A DNA stretch of 64,000 bases, from NCBI GenBank assembly GCA_030272155.1, contig CP126204.1, positions 1,603,501 to 1,667,500 of the forward strand. Reading direction: 5' to 3'. Below the pieces are notes generated by a model. The model was not told the origin of the DNA. It did no database searches and saw only the letters and a list, made by a program, of their open reading frames with translations. This document shows, piece by piece, positions 1 to 11,829 of this stretch. Each line of letters opens with the position of its first letter. Position 1 is the stretch's first letter. A program made the translations under genes and the position numbers. The DNA comes from Tetradesmus obliquus. Its lineage: Eukaryota > Chlorophyta > Chlorophyceae > Sphaeropleales > Scenedesmaceae.

Positions 1-611
1 TTTCTCCTGCCGTGCGTCAGCTCAATTAAATAGTTGAATAGATTTTATTACAATGCCAAGAGTGCAGCAACATCAAAGCATCCTGCTTGGTAGGGCAACC
101 GTTGAGACAAGTAACGTGTGGTTCAGTAGCTGGAGCTGCATGAAGCACATGTTAGCACGTACAATAATTAATTTTAGCCGTAAAAAGTACAATCATTCAC
201 GCACATCGGCTCAACTCGCCTGCATGTGAACTGCCCATCAACAGCACTGCTGCCCTGGCAGAACTGCCTTGCCACGCGCCCGCGCTTTTCACTCTGGGCC
301 AGTCTATGCACCAATACACCATCTGAAAATTATTATCAGATAACAATCTATCAACTTATCATGCCTGTGGCTGTCCATGCTGGCATACAGTTGAAAACAG
401 AGACATAACCACCCAGCTACAGCATGGCACCAGCACATCGCCGGCGCCGTGCGGTGCGCACACACAGGAGCCCAACCAGCAGAGGAGCTGTCAGAAAGGT
501 GAGCTTGCAGGGAGTGTCAATCAACGACCTGCTGACAGCTGCTAGCTGTCTAGAGTGCAGCCAGCAGCCATATACATTCTAAGCCCTGCAGCAGCAGCAG
601 CAGCAGCGTGC

Positions 612-2830
612 TCAGCGCTGATCATCCCTAGGCCAGTTGCCAGCCGTACCCGTGCGCTGCTTGTTGTCACGGCATACAAACACCCTGTCCAGCCTGCTGC
701 GCACCACATCCCACAAATCTGGCAGCCTCAGTGCATCAGCCATGACAGAGGCAGGTGTGATGTTCATGAATATGTCACGCAGCGTCCGCTGCAGATCACG
801 CGGTGATACATCTGCACCAGTCAGCTGGTAGGTGTTGTACAGATGGTTGCGGAAGCTAGCCTTGAGGCTGCCGAATGCATGCTCAATGGGCTGGTTGAAG
901 TCTGGGGAGTAGGGTGCAATTTGCAGCACCTGCTCTGGGCTGATGCCAACTGCAGCTAGGAGCTCTGCGGCATCCTGCCCGACATGAACACTGGGGTTGT
1001 CGAAGATGTACAGCGGCGTAGTGCCGCGCGCGCGCTGCTGTTGGTTAGCCTTCTCTGCAAGCTCCTTCATGCAGTGGACAAACTCCAGCTGTGTCATGCT
1101 CTTGGCCTTCACGTTCTTCTTCTTCTTCTGCCTCTTCAACTGCAGGTGCAGGTTTTGCCGGGTTGGCAGCGGAAAGCCTTGTTAGCAGCAGCGCAGCTGA
1201 ATGTGGATGTGCAAGTGGATGATAAGGGACGCCCATTCATCAGGCTTGAGGCAGATGGGAAAAGCAGGCCCAGGATCATCAGCTTGGGGATACGCAAGCG
1301 GCCACTGCACTGGGCCATGACGGGTTGCCTGCCAGGTGTGCAGCACTTCAAGTTCTGCGAGCCGCGCGCTGCCGCAACTGAAGCAGCTCTGGAGTGCAAG
1401 CAGTGTGCATGTTTGATGCCTAATGTGGGTGGCACAGGCGCACGCAACATGCCTGCAAGTGAGGAGCAGCTGATGCGCAAGCTGTACAGGTTGGGAATAT
1501 GTGACAGCATGTGCGCGCAAGTGGCAGTAGGGTGGTGGCGAGGCCGGGTCGATTTCTTGCATGCGCAGCGCAGCGTGCTGATTCAAGCAGATGGGACATG
1601 CCATGACACTGGTATGTATGACAACAGCACAGAGAAGCTGTTGCAGCGCAACGTTGCCTTCTGTGCTGCTGCGTATGCCAAGTTCCTGCCAGCAGGCGGC
1701 AGTGTGCTGCGGGTGCGCACATGTGAAAGTGACTGGCAGGATTCCCTGGAGACTGGTTTCCAGCTTGCTGCTGGGGGTGGTGTCATTGTGCTGTCACCAA
1801 GCTACTCTGTTGTTATGGTCAGCGCAGGCCGCGGTGTGCAGCGCGCCTTCCCTGAGGCACTGCGAGATGCACTGCCACGTTGTGTGTACACAGAACGCAA
1901 CAGCTGGCATGTCCTTCAATGGCGCGCATCTAACTAATAGCAGCACACACTCACATAGTATGGTGTGTTGGGGTTGCCAACGTGGTCAATGTTGTCTGTT
2001 GTGCCGGTGGTGAACTTGCAGTAGACAGCGCCGTGCACCGCGTTGACGCACACAAAGTGTAGCTTGACTGGTTTGTTGTCCTGGCCCTTGCGCATCCACT
2101 TGCATGGTAGCACAGCATGTACGTTTGCATCATGTGCATCGCAATACACCTTGATGGCGCCGCCTGCTAGGTTGGACATCCAGAGTTTGCACTCATCAAC
2201 AAAATAAATTCTGCTCAGCAAGTCTGGCTCATCCTGGAACATCTTGTAGAGCCTCTCTGCTGCAGCCTTTCTCCTGTCTTTCTGCTTGTCTGTCAGGTCC
2301 ATCTTTACATCTATTCTTCTGCGCACCAGGTTGGGGTCGACAGCTTTCATGCGCTTCAGCAGTTGCTTGGGCCTGATGTTGTACTTCCTGCATAGGCCAC
2401 CCAGGTACTCATTTTCCTGACAAGCAAGTTTGATTGATGTCCACCATACATGCACGTCGACTTTCTTCTTTGCTTCTGCACTTGGGTAGGCCTTGACTAC
2501 CTTGCCAGCTTTGAATGTTTCACTGGCCTTTAATGCCACGTCATCTGGGACTTTTGGGGGTCTGCCCTTGTGCTTGGGAGTTGCCACCGTGCCATACTGC
2601 TTGAAGTTCTTGTAGTGGGTCATGCAGAAGGAATTCAGGTCCTGTTTGATTTGAGCAGCATGCTTAGGATAGTGTACTCTGTAATAGCCTGCCGCGCCCT
2701 TTGGACTGCCGGCGATGGCTAGCATCGTGAGCACCGCCACCACCGCCGCCACCCGCGCGCCCGTTGACTTGCGGTTGCTCTCCCATCCCAAAGGGTGCTT
2801 GCGCACCATGGACAGCCACCCTGCAGCCAT
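612..2830 (-). CDS. Tc1/mariner-like DDE transposase, two exons (copy 1)
   Basis: Predicted DDE transposase of the IS630/Tc1/mariner superfamily, which would cut and paste its own element. Exon 1 is 2830-1955 (292 codons) and exon 2 is 1139-612 (175 codons plus stop). The 815-nt intron (1954-1140) starts GTGAGT and ends CTGCAG, and both exons are whole codons, so the join is in phase. The catalytic triad is visible: Asp212 in FVDECKLW, Asp339 in IFDNPSVH, and Glu378 in SPDFNQPIEHAFG, giving DD38E spacing. A basic GRPPK motif precedes the catalytic core. The start Met at 2830 is the first ATG of the open frame, but upstream coding sequence cannot be excluded. A TGTAA motif near 52-48 (minus) could be the poly(A) signal. 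The intron carries an ORF on the opposite strand. Confidence 0.8.
984..1937 (+). CDS. Antisense ORF filling the transposase intron; PD-(D/E)XK nuclease-like (copy 1)
   Basis: A 317-codon ORF on the plus strand. It covers almost the whole minus-strand transposase intron and overlaps exon 2 antisense for its first 52 codons, which look like non-coding translation; the convincing protein begins near residue 55. Residues 188-244 resemble the DUF559/Vsr-like arrangement of the PD-(D/E)XK fold: Asp190 in RVDF, then VLIQADG with Gln201 and Asp203, His207, Arg222 and a VLRV strand at 241-244. Gln replaces the usual acidic residue. Cysteines at 138, 141 and 143 might bind metal. The stop falls 17 nt short of the transposase donor. 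The true start may be in an upstream exon. The nuclease assignment is inferred from the motif pattern alone. Confidence 0.55.
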   Translation: MNTGVVEDVQRRSAARALLLVSLLCKLLHAVDKLQLCHALGLHVLLLLLPLQLQVQVLPGWQRKALLAAAQLNVDVQVDDKGRPFIRLEADGKSRPRIISLGIRKRPLHWAMTGCLPGVQHFKFCEPRAAATEAALECKQCACLMPNVGGTGARNMPASEEQLMRKLYRLGICDSMCAQVAVGWWRGRVDFLHAQRSVLIQADGTCHDTGMYDNSTEKLLQRNVAFCAAAYAKFLPAGGSVLRVRTCESDWQDSLETGFQLAAGGGVIVLSPSYSVVMVSAGRGVQRAFPEALRDALPRCVYTERNSWHVLQWRASN

Positions 2831-4921
2831 GGATTCAAAACATATGCAGGCGTCAGCTGTGCTTCTGCTAGCAGTGCAAACAGAAATAACATGTCAGGTC
2901 AACCTAATGTTTGCAGCAACCTGGGGTTTGACCAGCCTTCACTAGGCACTGGTACGAAAGTAGCGCAAAGGCAGCATACTCATTGAATGCAACTTTCAAC
3001 AACGAATCTAAATCAAATTGAGCCACTATATGGGTTGCTGTGTAACTTGAGTAAAGTGCTTGCAAACCACCTGCTGCGCCCCGACTCTTTGAATTTTCGC
3101 GGGTCTGTTATCTGCTGCTTTCTGCTGCTATAGGGCGCTGCTGCCTGCACATATGTATTTATGTAACCGTTTCTACTTCTGGGCAGCACCTGCTGGCTGA
3201 TCGGGCTCTGCAGCTGTGGTGTGCCAAGTGCCCTGCCGCTGTTGTTGCGGTCTGCTGTCTGGCCCTGTACGTTGTGCGCTGCGCTGCTGCTGCTAATCTT
3301 GTTGCGGATCACCGATCGACGTTTCAGCATTACAGGCAGCTGCTGCGCGTGTGCAGCTAGGGTGGTTGAGCACAGTTGGTTGAGTGCTGCCAGTCCACAC
3401 ACTCTCCTGCAGACATTCATCTTGTGTGATCACGCTGAATTCTGGAGCTGAAAAAAACTAGCAGTTTGGAGCGGGCGCTGCAAGCAGGTGAGGTGCCTGC
3501 AGGACAGCTGACATGCAAGCAAACCAAGGCAGCAGGTTCAGCAGCTGTGCCTTGCTGTACCTACCACAAGCAGCAGGTTGCTGTGCCAGCATGGCTTTCT
3601 GTTTGTGTGCTATGTGGCTTTGTCTCATATCTGGGATGCTAGGTTCGTACCCTACCCCACTGAAGGCAAAAATGCACATCTTCCTTTGCTGCAGCAGTTC
3701 TCAGCCTGCATTGCAATCCTGCTGCTGCTGTTTCTGGGCAAAGTTGATGAAATGCCTGCCCACCTTTTTATGTTATAGCAGGCCTGCTGCAACTGCTGCT
3801 GGTGGTGCAGCTGTCCCAAATCCTGCATTACTGTTGTTTGCAATTGCTGGGACCTGCCTGGCCAGCAGCACATTCAGCAGCAGACAGCAGAGTGCAGCTC
3901 AGAGGAGGGTGCTGTCACCTGCTGTAGCCTCTGTTTTTCGAATGCACACTTTGCCAGGCAAGACAGCAGCAGCAGCAGCCTGGTGGTCATGCAGTGCTGC
4001 TGCTAAATTTACAAAAGCACATTCAGAGCACAGCCTTGTCTTGAAAGACGTTTTTAAAGCAATCCGAATTGTCTGCTGTTGCTGCCGCAGCACGATCGAG
4101 CTGGCGTAGCCTGCACAGGTGTCTTGGACTCACTGGCTCCGTGACCAGGCTGGCTGCCCGGCGTCCCACCGGAGAAAATTCTCGGCCCAGTAAGATGTAA
4201 GAACCAGCTGTTATGTATGAGGATAAGTTTGCAGCGTGACAGCTGTCTGCATCGAGAGTGGCTGATTCGGCAGCACTTCCCCGTCACGGATTACCTGACT
4301 CAAACACAGCTTTCTCCTGCCGTGCGTCAGCTCAATTAAATAGTTGAATAGATTTTATTACAATGCCAAGAGTGCAGCAACATCAAAGCATCCTGCTTGG
4401 TAGGGCAACCGTTGAGACAAGTAACGTGTGGTTCAGTAGCTGGAGCTGCATGAAGCACATGTTAGCACGTACAATAATTAATTTTAGCCGTAAAAAGTAC
4501 AATCATTCACGCACATCGGCTCAACTCGCCTGCATGTGAACTGCCCATCAACAGCACTGCTGCCCTGGCAGAACTGCCTTGCCACGCGCCCGCGCTTTTC
4601 ACTCTGGGCCAGTCTATGCACCAATACACCATCTGAAAATTATTATCAGATAACAATCTATCAACTTATCATGCCTGTGGCTGTCCATGCTGGCATACAG
4701 TTGAAAACAGAGACATAACCACCCAGCTACAGCATGGCACCAGCACATCGCCGGCGCCGTGCGGTGCGCACACACAGGAGCCCAACCAGCAGAGGAGCTG
4801 TCAGAAAGGTGAGCTTGCAGGGAGTGTCAATCAACGACCTGCTGACAGCTGCTAGCTGTCTAGAGTGCAGCCAGCAGCCATATACATTCTAAGCCCTGCA
4901 GCAGCAGCAGCAGCAGCGTGC

Positions 4922-7140
4922 TCAGCGCTGATCATCCCTAGGCCAGTTGCCAGCCGTACCCGTGCGCTGCTTGTTGTCACGGCATACAAACACCCTGTCC
5001 AGCCTGCTGCGCACCACATCCCACAAATCTGGCAGCCTCAGTGCATCAGCCATGACAGAGGCAGGTGTGATGTTCATGAATATGTCACGCAGCGTCCGCT
5101 GCAGATCACGCGGTGATACATCTGCACCAGTCAGCTGGTAGGTGTTGTACAGATGGTTGCGGAAGCTAGCCTTGAGGCTGCCGAATGCATGCTCAATGGG
5201 CTGGTTGAAGTCTGGGGAGTAGGGTGCAATTTGCAGCACCTGCTCTGGGCTGATGCCAACTGCAGCTAGGAGCTCTGCGGCATCCTGCCCGACATGAACA
5301 CTGGGGTTGTCGAAGATGTACAGCGGCGTAGTGCCGCGCGCGCGCTGCTGTTGGTTAGCCTTCTCTGCAAGCTCCTTCATGCAGTGGACAAACTCCAGCT
5401 GTGTCATGCTCTTGGCCTTCACGTTCTTCTTCTTCTTCTGCCTCTTCAACTGCAGGTGCAGGTTTTGCCGGGTTGGCAGCGGAAAGCCTTGTTAGCAGCA
5501 GCGCAGCTGAATGTGGATGTGCAAGTGGATGATAAGGGACGCCCATTCATCAGGCTTGAGGCAGATGGGAAAAGCAGGCCCAGGATCATCAGCTTGGGGA
5601 TACGCAAGCGGCCACTGCACTGGGCCATGACGGGTTGCCTGCCAGGTGTGCAGCACTTCAAGTTCTGCGAGCCGCGCGCTGCCGCAACTGAAGCAGCTCT
5701 GGAGTGCAAGCAGTGTGCATGTTTGATGCCTAATGTGGGTGGCACAGGCGCACGCAACATGCCTGCAAGTGAGGAGCAGCTGATGCGCAAGCTGTACAGG
5801 TTGGGAATATGTGACAGCATGTGCGCGCAAGTGGCAGTAGGGTGGTGGCGAGGCCGGGTCGATTTCTTGCATGCGCAGCGCAGCGTGCTGATTCAAGCAG
5901 ATGGGACATGCCATGACACTGGTATGTATGACAACAGCACAGAGAAGCTGTTGCAGCGCAACGTTGCCTTCTGTGCTGCTGCGTATGCCAAGTTCCTGCC
6001 AGCAGGCGGCAGTGTGCTGCGGGTGCGCACATGTGAAAGTGACTGGCAGGATTCCCTGGAGACTGGTTTCCAGCTTGCTGCTGGGGGTGGTGTCATTGTG
6101 CTGTCACCAAGCTACTCTGTTGTTATGGTCAGCGCAGGCCGCGGTGTGCAGCGCGCCTTCCCTGAGGCACTGCGAGATGCACTGCCACGTTGTGTGTACA
6201 CAGAACGCAACAGCTGGCATGTCCTTCAATGGCGCGCATCTAACTAATAGCAGCACACACTCACATAGTATGGTGTGTTGGGGTTGCCAACGTGGTCAAT
6301 GTTGTCTGTTGTGCCGGTGGTGAACTTGCAGTAGACAGCGCCGTGCACCGCGTTGACGCACACAAAGTGTAGCTTGACTGGTTTGTTGTCCTGGCCCTTG
6401 CGCATCCACTTGCATGGTAGCACAGCATGTACGTTTGCATCATGTGCATCGCAATACACCTTGATGGCGCCGCCTGCTAGGTTGGACATCCAGAGTTTGC
6501 ACTCATCAACAAAATAAATTCTGCTCAGCAAGTCTGGCTCATCCTGGAACATCTTGTAGAGCCTCTCTGCTGCAGCCTTTCTCCTGTCTTTCTGCTTGTC
6601 TGTCAGGTCCATCTTTACATCTATTCTTCTGCGCACCAGGTTGGGGTCGACAGCTTTCATGCGCTTCAGCAGTTGCTTGGGCCTGATGTTGTACTTCCTG
6701 CATAGGCCACCCAGGTACTCATTTTCCTGACAAGCAAGTTTGATTGATGTCCACCATACATGCACGTCGACTTTCTTCTTTGCTTCTGCACTTGGGTAGG
6801 CCTTGACTACCTTGCCAGCTTTGAATGTTTCACTGGCCTTTAATGCCACGTCATCTGGGACTTTTGGGGGTCTGCCCTTGTGCTTGGGAGTTGCCACCGT
6901 GCCATACTGCTTGAAGTTCTTGTAGTGGGTCATGCAGAAGGAATTCAGGTCCTGTTTGATTTGAGCAGCATGCTTAGGATAGTGTACTCTGTAATAGCCT
7001 GCCGCGCCCTTTGGACTGCCGGCGATGGCTAGCATCGTGAGCACCGCCACCACCGCCGCCACCCGCGCGCCCGTTGACTTGCGGTTGCTCTCCCATCCCA
7101 AAGGGTGCTTGCGCACCATGGACAGCCACCCTGCAGCCAT
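4922..7140 (-). CDS. Tc1/mariner-like DDE transposase, two exons (copy 2)
   Basis: Second copy of the transposase gene, identical in protein to the one 4,310 bp upstream. Exon 1 is 7140-6265 and exon 2 is 5449-4922, with a GTGAGT...CTGCAG intron between them. The same DD38E triad is present and no lesion is seen. Both copies are therefore potentially functional, or are a single copy duplicated in assembly. Confidence 0.78.
5294..6247 (+). CDS. Antisense PD-(D/E)XK-like ORF in transposase intron (copy 2)
   Basis: Identical second copy of the 317-codon antisense ORF, again spanning the transposase intron (5450-6264) on the opposite strand. The same RVDF...QADG...H...VLRV signature is present, with the same uncertainty over the true start and function. 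Confidence 0.52.
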   Translation: MNTGVVEDVQRRSAARALLLVSLLCKLLHAVDKLQLCHALGLHVLLLLLPLQLQVQVLPGWQRKALLAAAQLNVDVQVDDKGRPFIRLEADGKSRPRIISLGIRKRPLHWAMTGCLPGVQHFKFCEPRAAATEAALECKQCACLMPNVGGTGARNMPASEEQLMRKLYRLGICDSMCAQVAVGWWRGRVDFLHAQRSVLIQADGTCHDTGMYDNSTEKLLQRNVAFCAAAYAKFLPAGGSVLRVRTCESDWQDSLETGFQLAAGGGVIVLSPSYSVVMVSAGRGVQRAFPEALRDALPRCVYTERNSWHVLQWRASN

Positions 7141-7975
7141 GGATTCAAAACATATGCAGGCGTCAGCTGTGCTTCTGCTAGCAGTGCAAACAGAAATAAC
7201 ATGTCAGGTCAACCTAATGTTTGCAGCAACCTGGGGTTTGACCAGCCTTCACTAGGCACTGGTACGAAAGTAGCGCAAAGGCAGCATACTCATTGAATGC
7301 AACTTTCAACAACGAATCTAAATCAAATTGAGCCACTATATGGGTTGCTGTGTAACTTGAGTAAAGTGCTTGCAAACCACCTGCTGCGCCCCGACTCTTT
7401 GAATTTTCGCGGGTCTGTTATCTGCTGCTTTCTGCTGCTATAGGGCGCTGCTGCCTGCACATATGTATTTATGTAACCGTTTCTACTTCTGGGCAGCACC
7501 TGCTGGCTGATCGGGCTCTGCAGCTGTGGTGTGCCAAGTGCCCTGCCGCTGTTGTTGCGGTCTGCTGTCTGGCCCTGTACGTTGTGCGCTGCGCTGCTGC
7601 TGCTAATCTTGTTGCGGATCACCGATCGACGTTTCAGCATTACAGGCAGCTGCTGCGCGTGTGCAGCTAGGGTGGTTGAGCACAGTTGGTTGAGTGCTGC
7701 CAGTCCACACACTCTCCTGCAGACATTCATCTTGTGTGATCACGCTGAATTCTGGAGCTGAAAAAAACTAGCAGTTTGGAGCGGGCGCTGCAAGCAGGTG
7801 AGGTGCCTGCAGGACAGCTGACATGCAAGCAAACCAAGGCAGCAGGTTCAGCAGCTGTGCCTTGCTGTACCTACCACAAGCAGCAGGTTGCTGTGCCAGC
7901 ATGGCTTTCTGTTTGTGTGCTATGTGGCTTTGTCTCATATCTGGGATGCTAGGTTCGTACCCTACCCCACTGTGT

Positions 7976-8110
7976 GCAGCACCGATGACATTACGAGGCT
8001 GCAGCACCGATGACATTACGAGGCTGCAGCACCGATGACATTACGAGGCTGCAGCACCGATGACATTACGAGGCTGCAGCACCGATGACATTACGAGGCT
8101 GCAGCACCGA
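7976..8110. repeat. 25-bp minisatellite at the truncated end of the tandem repeat
   Basis: About 5.4 near-perfect copies of a 25-bp unit beginning GCAGCACCGATGACATTACG. The array starts exactly where the second copy of the 4.3-kb repeat loses similarity to the first, so it marks the breakpoint. Confidence 0.9.
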
Positions 8111-10130
8111 TGGCATGCCAGCGTATGGCGTGCCAGCTGCCGGCAATGTGGCTCGAGCCATCACACGCGCAACCAATGCGCATCTGGATGTTGAGAATAT
8201 GAAGAGCAGCTACAGCTGCTTTATTGCTGTGTGCACAGGCTTGTGGTGGCGGGGTCTGTTGCTCTGTTACTGTGAGGTGTCAGTTTTGAATAATGATACA
8301 TCACATTGTGGCTGCCGGGCCGGAGTTTCTGGGATTAGTTGCGTTGTGGCATTAGGTCAGCAGCTCCTTTGCTTGAGCAGATAAATAGCATGCCACCCTA
8401 CTATCAGCCGACTGTCGCAACTGCTGTCACAGCAGCCTGCTGCAGGCCGGCCTTGCACATGGAGCATCTCCAGAGCATTGCAGTCTGTAACACACAGTAA
8501 GCAAACGGCACTTTTTATGTGTCAAGAGCAACTCTGACTCTGTTTGCACAGTACAGTGCTGCTCCAGCAGCATGCATGCAGCATATGTTACTAGAGCTGC
8601 ATTGGTTTGGTGATTTGTTATTACGGTGCAATGATGAGGTTGCTGGCTCAGATGGTGCATTTGGCCTTACTTTTCTCACTCTTCAGGGTTTCTTCTCAAA
8701 CATGGGCCACCACTGCTCTCGTCATCTTTCTGTTGCTGACATGATCAGATCTGTGCAAAGTGTCTTGCTTTCACAGCGGCTTTGCTGATGCCTGTTGTGG
8801 TGTTGTTGAGACGCCGGTCCTGAGTCCCTTTGGAAGTTTTGACATCACGCAACGTGATAGTTCTGATTGATGATGCTGATGAGTCCTTTTATGCCGTTTC
8901 ATCTGGTTTCTGACAATGCTGACTGGTTCTTCACTCTCGCCTCCTTTGAGCTTCTTGTTGGCTCCTGATTCTCCGCTCTTTTCAGAATGGATATGCGACG
9001 CAGCGCATGCGCAGTGTTATGCAGAGCCTGGCATCCAGTTGCGCGGCTGCACAGCAGTGATCGCGCACGACCTTGCCATGACCTTGTTCTGTCACTATGC
9101 TGCTTTTACACCGGCATGTGTCAGGCACAACAGGGAGCTTCGTTTCACCTGCTGACTGCAGCCGATACGTTCCCTGCTGCCGTTGGCAGCACTCATAATT
9201 ATGGCGTCAAGATGAAAATAACTGCACCTGGGCAACCGCTGTGCTCAGCTGCATAACTAGGCATATCTGGTGTGGTGGTGGGTATGTAGGCATGTCTGGT
9301 GTGGTGGTGGGTCTATCCAGTCAACTATGGTTGTCTGACCGAGGGATATGTTTGGCACTTGCACCCACGTGGTTGGTGCATCTGTCGACGTTGCGTGTTT
9401 CATCGGTGTGTGATTGGATGAATGGTGAGCTAATTGAAGGTCTGCCTGTCAGGTGATTACGCCCATTTGGTCTGCATATCCGTGGCTTTGCGCAGCCGGT
9501 GGCTCGTCTCTGGCGTTGCGTTCTTTCCTGCAGGGCGATAAGAATTTTGTCAGGCAGGTCATCTAGATGTGGTCGCTGCTGCTGCTGGTCAGCAGTGCTG
9601 TTGCTGCTGCTGTTGCCGCACTACTGCGCAGTATGCTGCTACTGCTGCTGCTGCCAGGTTGCAACCTGGCAAGCAATTGCTTGCATTATTGACGCGCTGC
9701 ACTTGCTGGCAAGGCCAGCTGCTGATCAGCTGCATCGGGTCATGTGTAAGAGCAACAACCAACAGTACTACTGCTAGTAGCAGTACTGCTACTAGTGGCA
9801 GCATGCTGCGCAGGTACTGATAGGACGGTCGACCTGTCACCAGCTATATATGTCGGCACATGCTATGTCGCTGTTGTGGTGTTAGCAGCCTTTGTACAGC
9901 TGCTGCGATGCCGTGCGCCTGATGTGGTTCACACTGTGGCAGGCGCCTGGTAGCATGAGCTGTTAACAGCACAACGTTGTGCGAGCTCTGGATGCATGTC
10001 TGGTGAAAGGCTTGTTGTGTGCTTCAGGCCCGTTACCACTCAAGCATTGATGTACGAACGTAAAAAACACCTATTGAGCATCGTTCATGCAAGTTCGCGT
10101 CGCCTGAGCGGCAGGCTTCGATATTCCAGC
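8111..10130. other. Intergenic region without a recognisable gene
   Basis: Only short unconvincing ORFs are seen. A 28-bp segment rich in GGTGTGGTGG is duplicated near 9262-9311, and there is a CTG-rich stretch near 9568-9655. No RNA gene or mobile element was recognised. Confidence 0.5.
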
Positions 10131-10223
10131 GACCTTCTTCTGCTGTACTCTTTTGGTTCAACGTTACTTCAGAGTGACATGCATGTGACGTTGCTCTGAG
10201 CCACGTCATAGTGACACTATAAG
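10131..10223 (+). promoter_or_regulatory. Putative promoter of gene A (block shared with gene B)
   Basis: The block at 10131-10170 (core CTTCTGCTGTACTCTTTTGG) recurs at 19252-19290 upstream of gene B, and a TATAAG box lies at 10218. The 5' leader around 10398-10490 is also shared with gene B. Conservation between paralogues suggests promoter and leader sequence; no factor site is identified. Confidence 0.5.
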
Positions 10224-11054
10224 AACAAAGAAAACATAACAACCCTAGTTCTAACCTGTGCTCACAAACGGTCGTTCAGCTGAAGAGACCAAACCAACCA
10301 GTGCTCAGGTGGCGCACTGTAGGCTGCTGAGGGACTTCAACACATATCAGTGTTACCAGGATCTTTGACCGGCTTATTAGATTTGGTTTTCTTAGCTGCT
10401 CACAGCGTGATCGCGTTGCAGCAGAGTGTCACCTTCAGCGGGTACGAGCGATAGACTCAATAGGCGCTGCTAGTGTTCAAGCAACGCTGCTTTGATATCA
10501 TAGCCATGCTGTGTTGCCGCAACGTGCAGGTAATGGGCGGTCGTACGATGCTTTCGGGCTGTCTGGTTGTGCTGCTGCTCAGCAGCATCAACAGCTCGCA
10601 CGCACGATCAGCAGCGTCCCAGCAGGACGCAGTAGCTGCCAGACATCTACTATTATTGGAAGATGACCTGGTGTCGGCAGCACAAGTGCCTGCTGCATGC
10701 AGCCCTCCTGCCAACAGCAGCACCCTGACAAAGACAGGCTGCAGTGCTGGCTGCCAGTCCTGCAAGAAGCAAGCGTCAGCCTCTGCAACCAGGAACTGTG
10801 TCTGCTGCAAGGCGGGATATGTGCCTTGAACAAACAGCAACGCAACATGTACTGCTTGTCCTGTGGGCAGCACTGCTGCCCGTGCCGGCAGCACCCGCTG
10901 CACCAACTGCACGCGTGGCCTGACCACCAGCAGCAGGGCTGCCACCACATGCAATGGTGAGCCCGACAGCCTAACTGTCTGACTTGCAAGGAATTTAGCG
11001 GCAGCTGTGACCGTGCTAAATTAGGCTGGTGATGCTGTGCTTCGACTGCATGAA

Positions 11055-11088
<34 letters not shown>

Positions 11089-11776
11089 CTTCTGTGACCA
11101 TGCTTGATCCGGCTGATAGTGCTGCGCCCACACAGCAGCCTTGATGTGGTGCCAATACCACATGCTGGATTGGCAGTTGCATGGTGCTGGCATAACATGT
11201 GCAGCAGCTTCGTATGCTTGCGCCAACAAGGCGGCCACCTTTTCTGACCTGTTATGCTGCTGCTTGGTCGACAGCCTACGGCACGTGTGAGCTGCAACCC
11301 GCTGTTTTTTTGGATTTATGTGTCTGCTGCTGCTGCTGCTGCTGCCCAGCCTGCCCTGCTGGTAGGGAGCTTGCATTGGTCGCCAACCAGACTGCCTGCA
11401 GGGTGTGTGCTGCTGGCTCCATCTCTAAGGGAGGCCTGCTGACAGCCAAGCCCACCTGCAGCGCATGCAGCGTCAACAGGACCACTCTGGGTGCCAACAG
11501 GGTCCGCTGCAACGGTGAGCTTCCTGCTCGTGACTGTTTACCATGTGACACCTGGCGGACTGCTGTGATGCAAGACAACATTGGCTGTGCCAGAACGAAA
11601 TGCACGCCGGCTCTCTGCAAAGGTACAACTGTATGCAGACGGCAAGGCATGAATGACACCTCAGCAGGCTACGGTTGCAGCTGCTTTTGGCTTTGATCAG
11701 CAACCCGGTGTGATTGTCAGTGCCGTTCCACATAATATCTTAATGGTGTCTGTTCAGCCATTGTCCACTGCCACAA

Positions 11777-11777
<1 letters not shown>

Positions 11778-11827
<50 letters not shown>
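11778..11827. repeat. (CTG)n tract before gene A exon 3 acceptor
   Basis: About 16 CTG triplets lie 17 nt upstream of the exon 3 acceptor at 11844/11845. Similar tracts precede the acceptors of exon 3 in B and C. Confidence 0.9.

Positions 11828-11829
<2 letters not shown>

Larger units (their letters stand above)
1..7972. repeat. Direct tandem repeat, 4,310-bp period (1.85 copies)
   Basis: Bases 1-4310 recur from 4311. The copies match until 3662/7972, where copy 1 continues with 648 bp of unique sequence and copy 2 runs into a 25-bp minisatellite. Every reading frame from 226 to 3451 is reproduced identically at +4310, so the copies are essentially identical. Each holds a Tc1/mariner-like transposase gene and an antisense ORF. 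I could not find terminal inverted repeats at the unit ends, so the duplicated unit may be a genomic segment containing the transposon rather than the transposon itself. A recent tandem duplication and an assembly duplication are both possible. Confidence 0.9.

Noticed and set aside
10588-11376. 262-codon minus-strand ORF
   Set aside because: It is the antisense shadow of gene A exon 1 and the following intron, with Gln/Ser runs from triplet repeats only.
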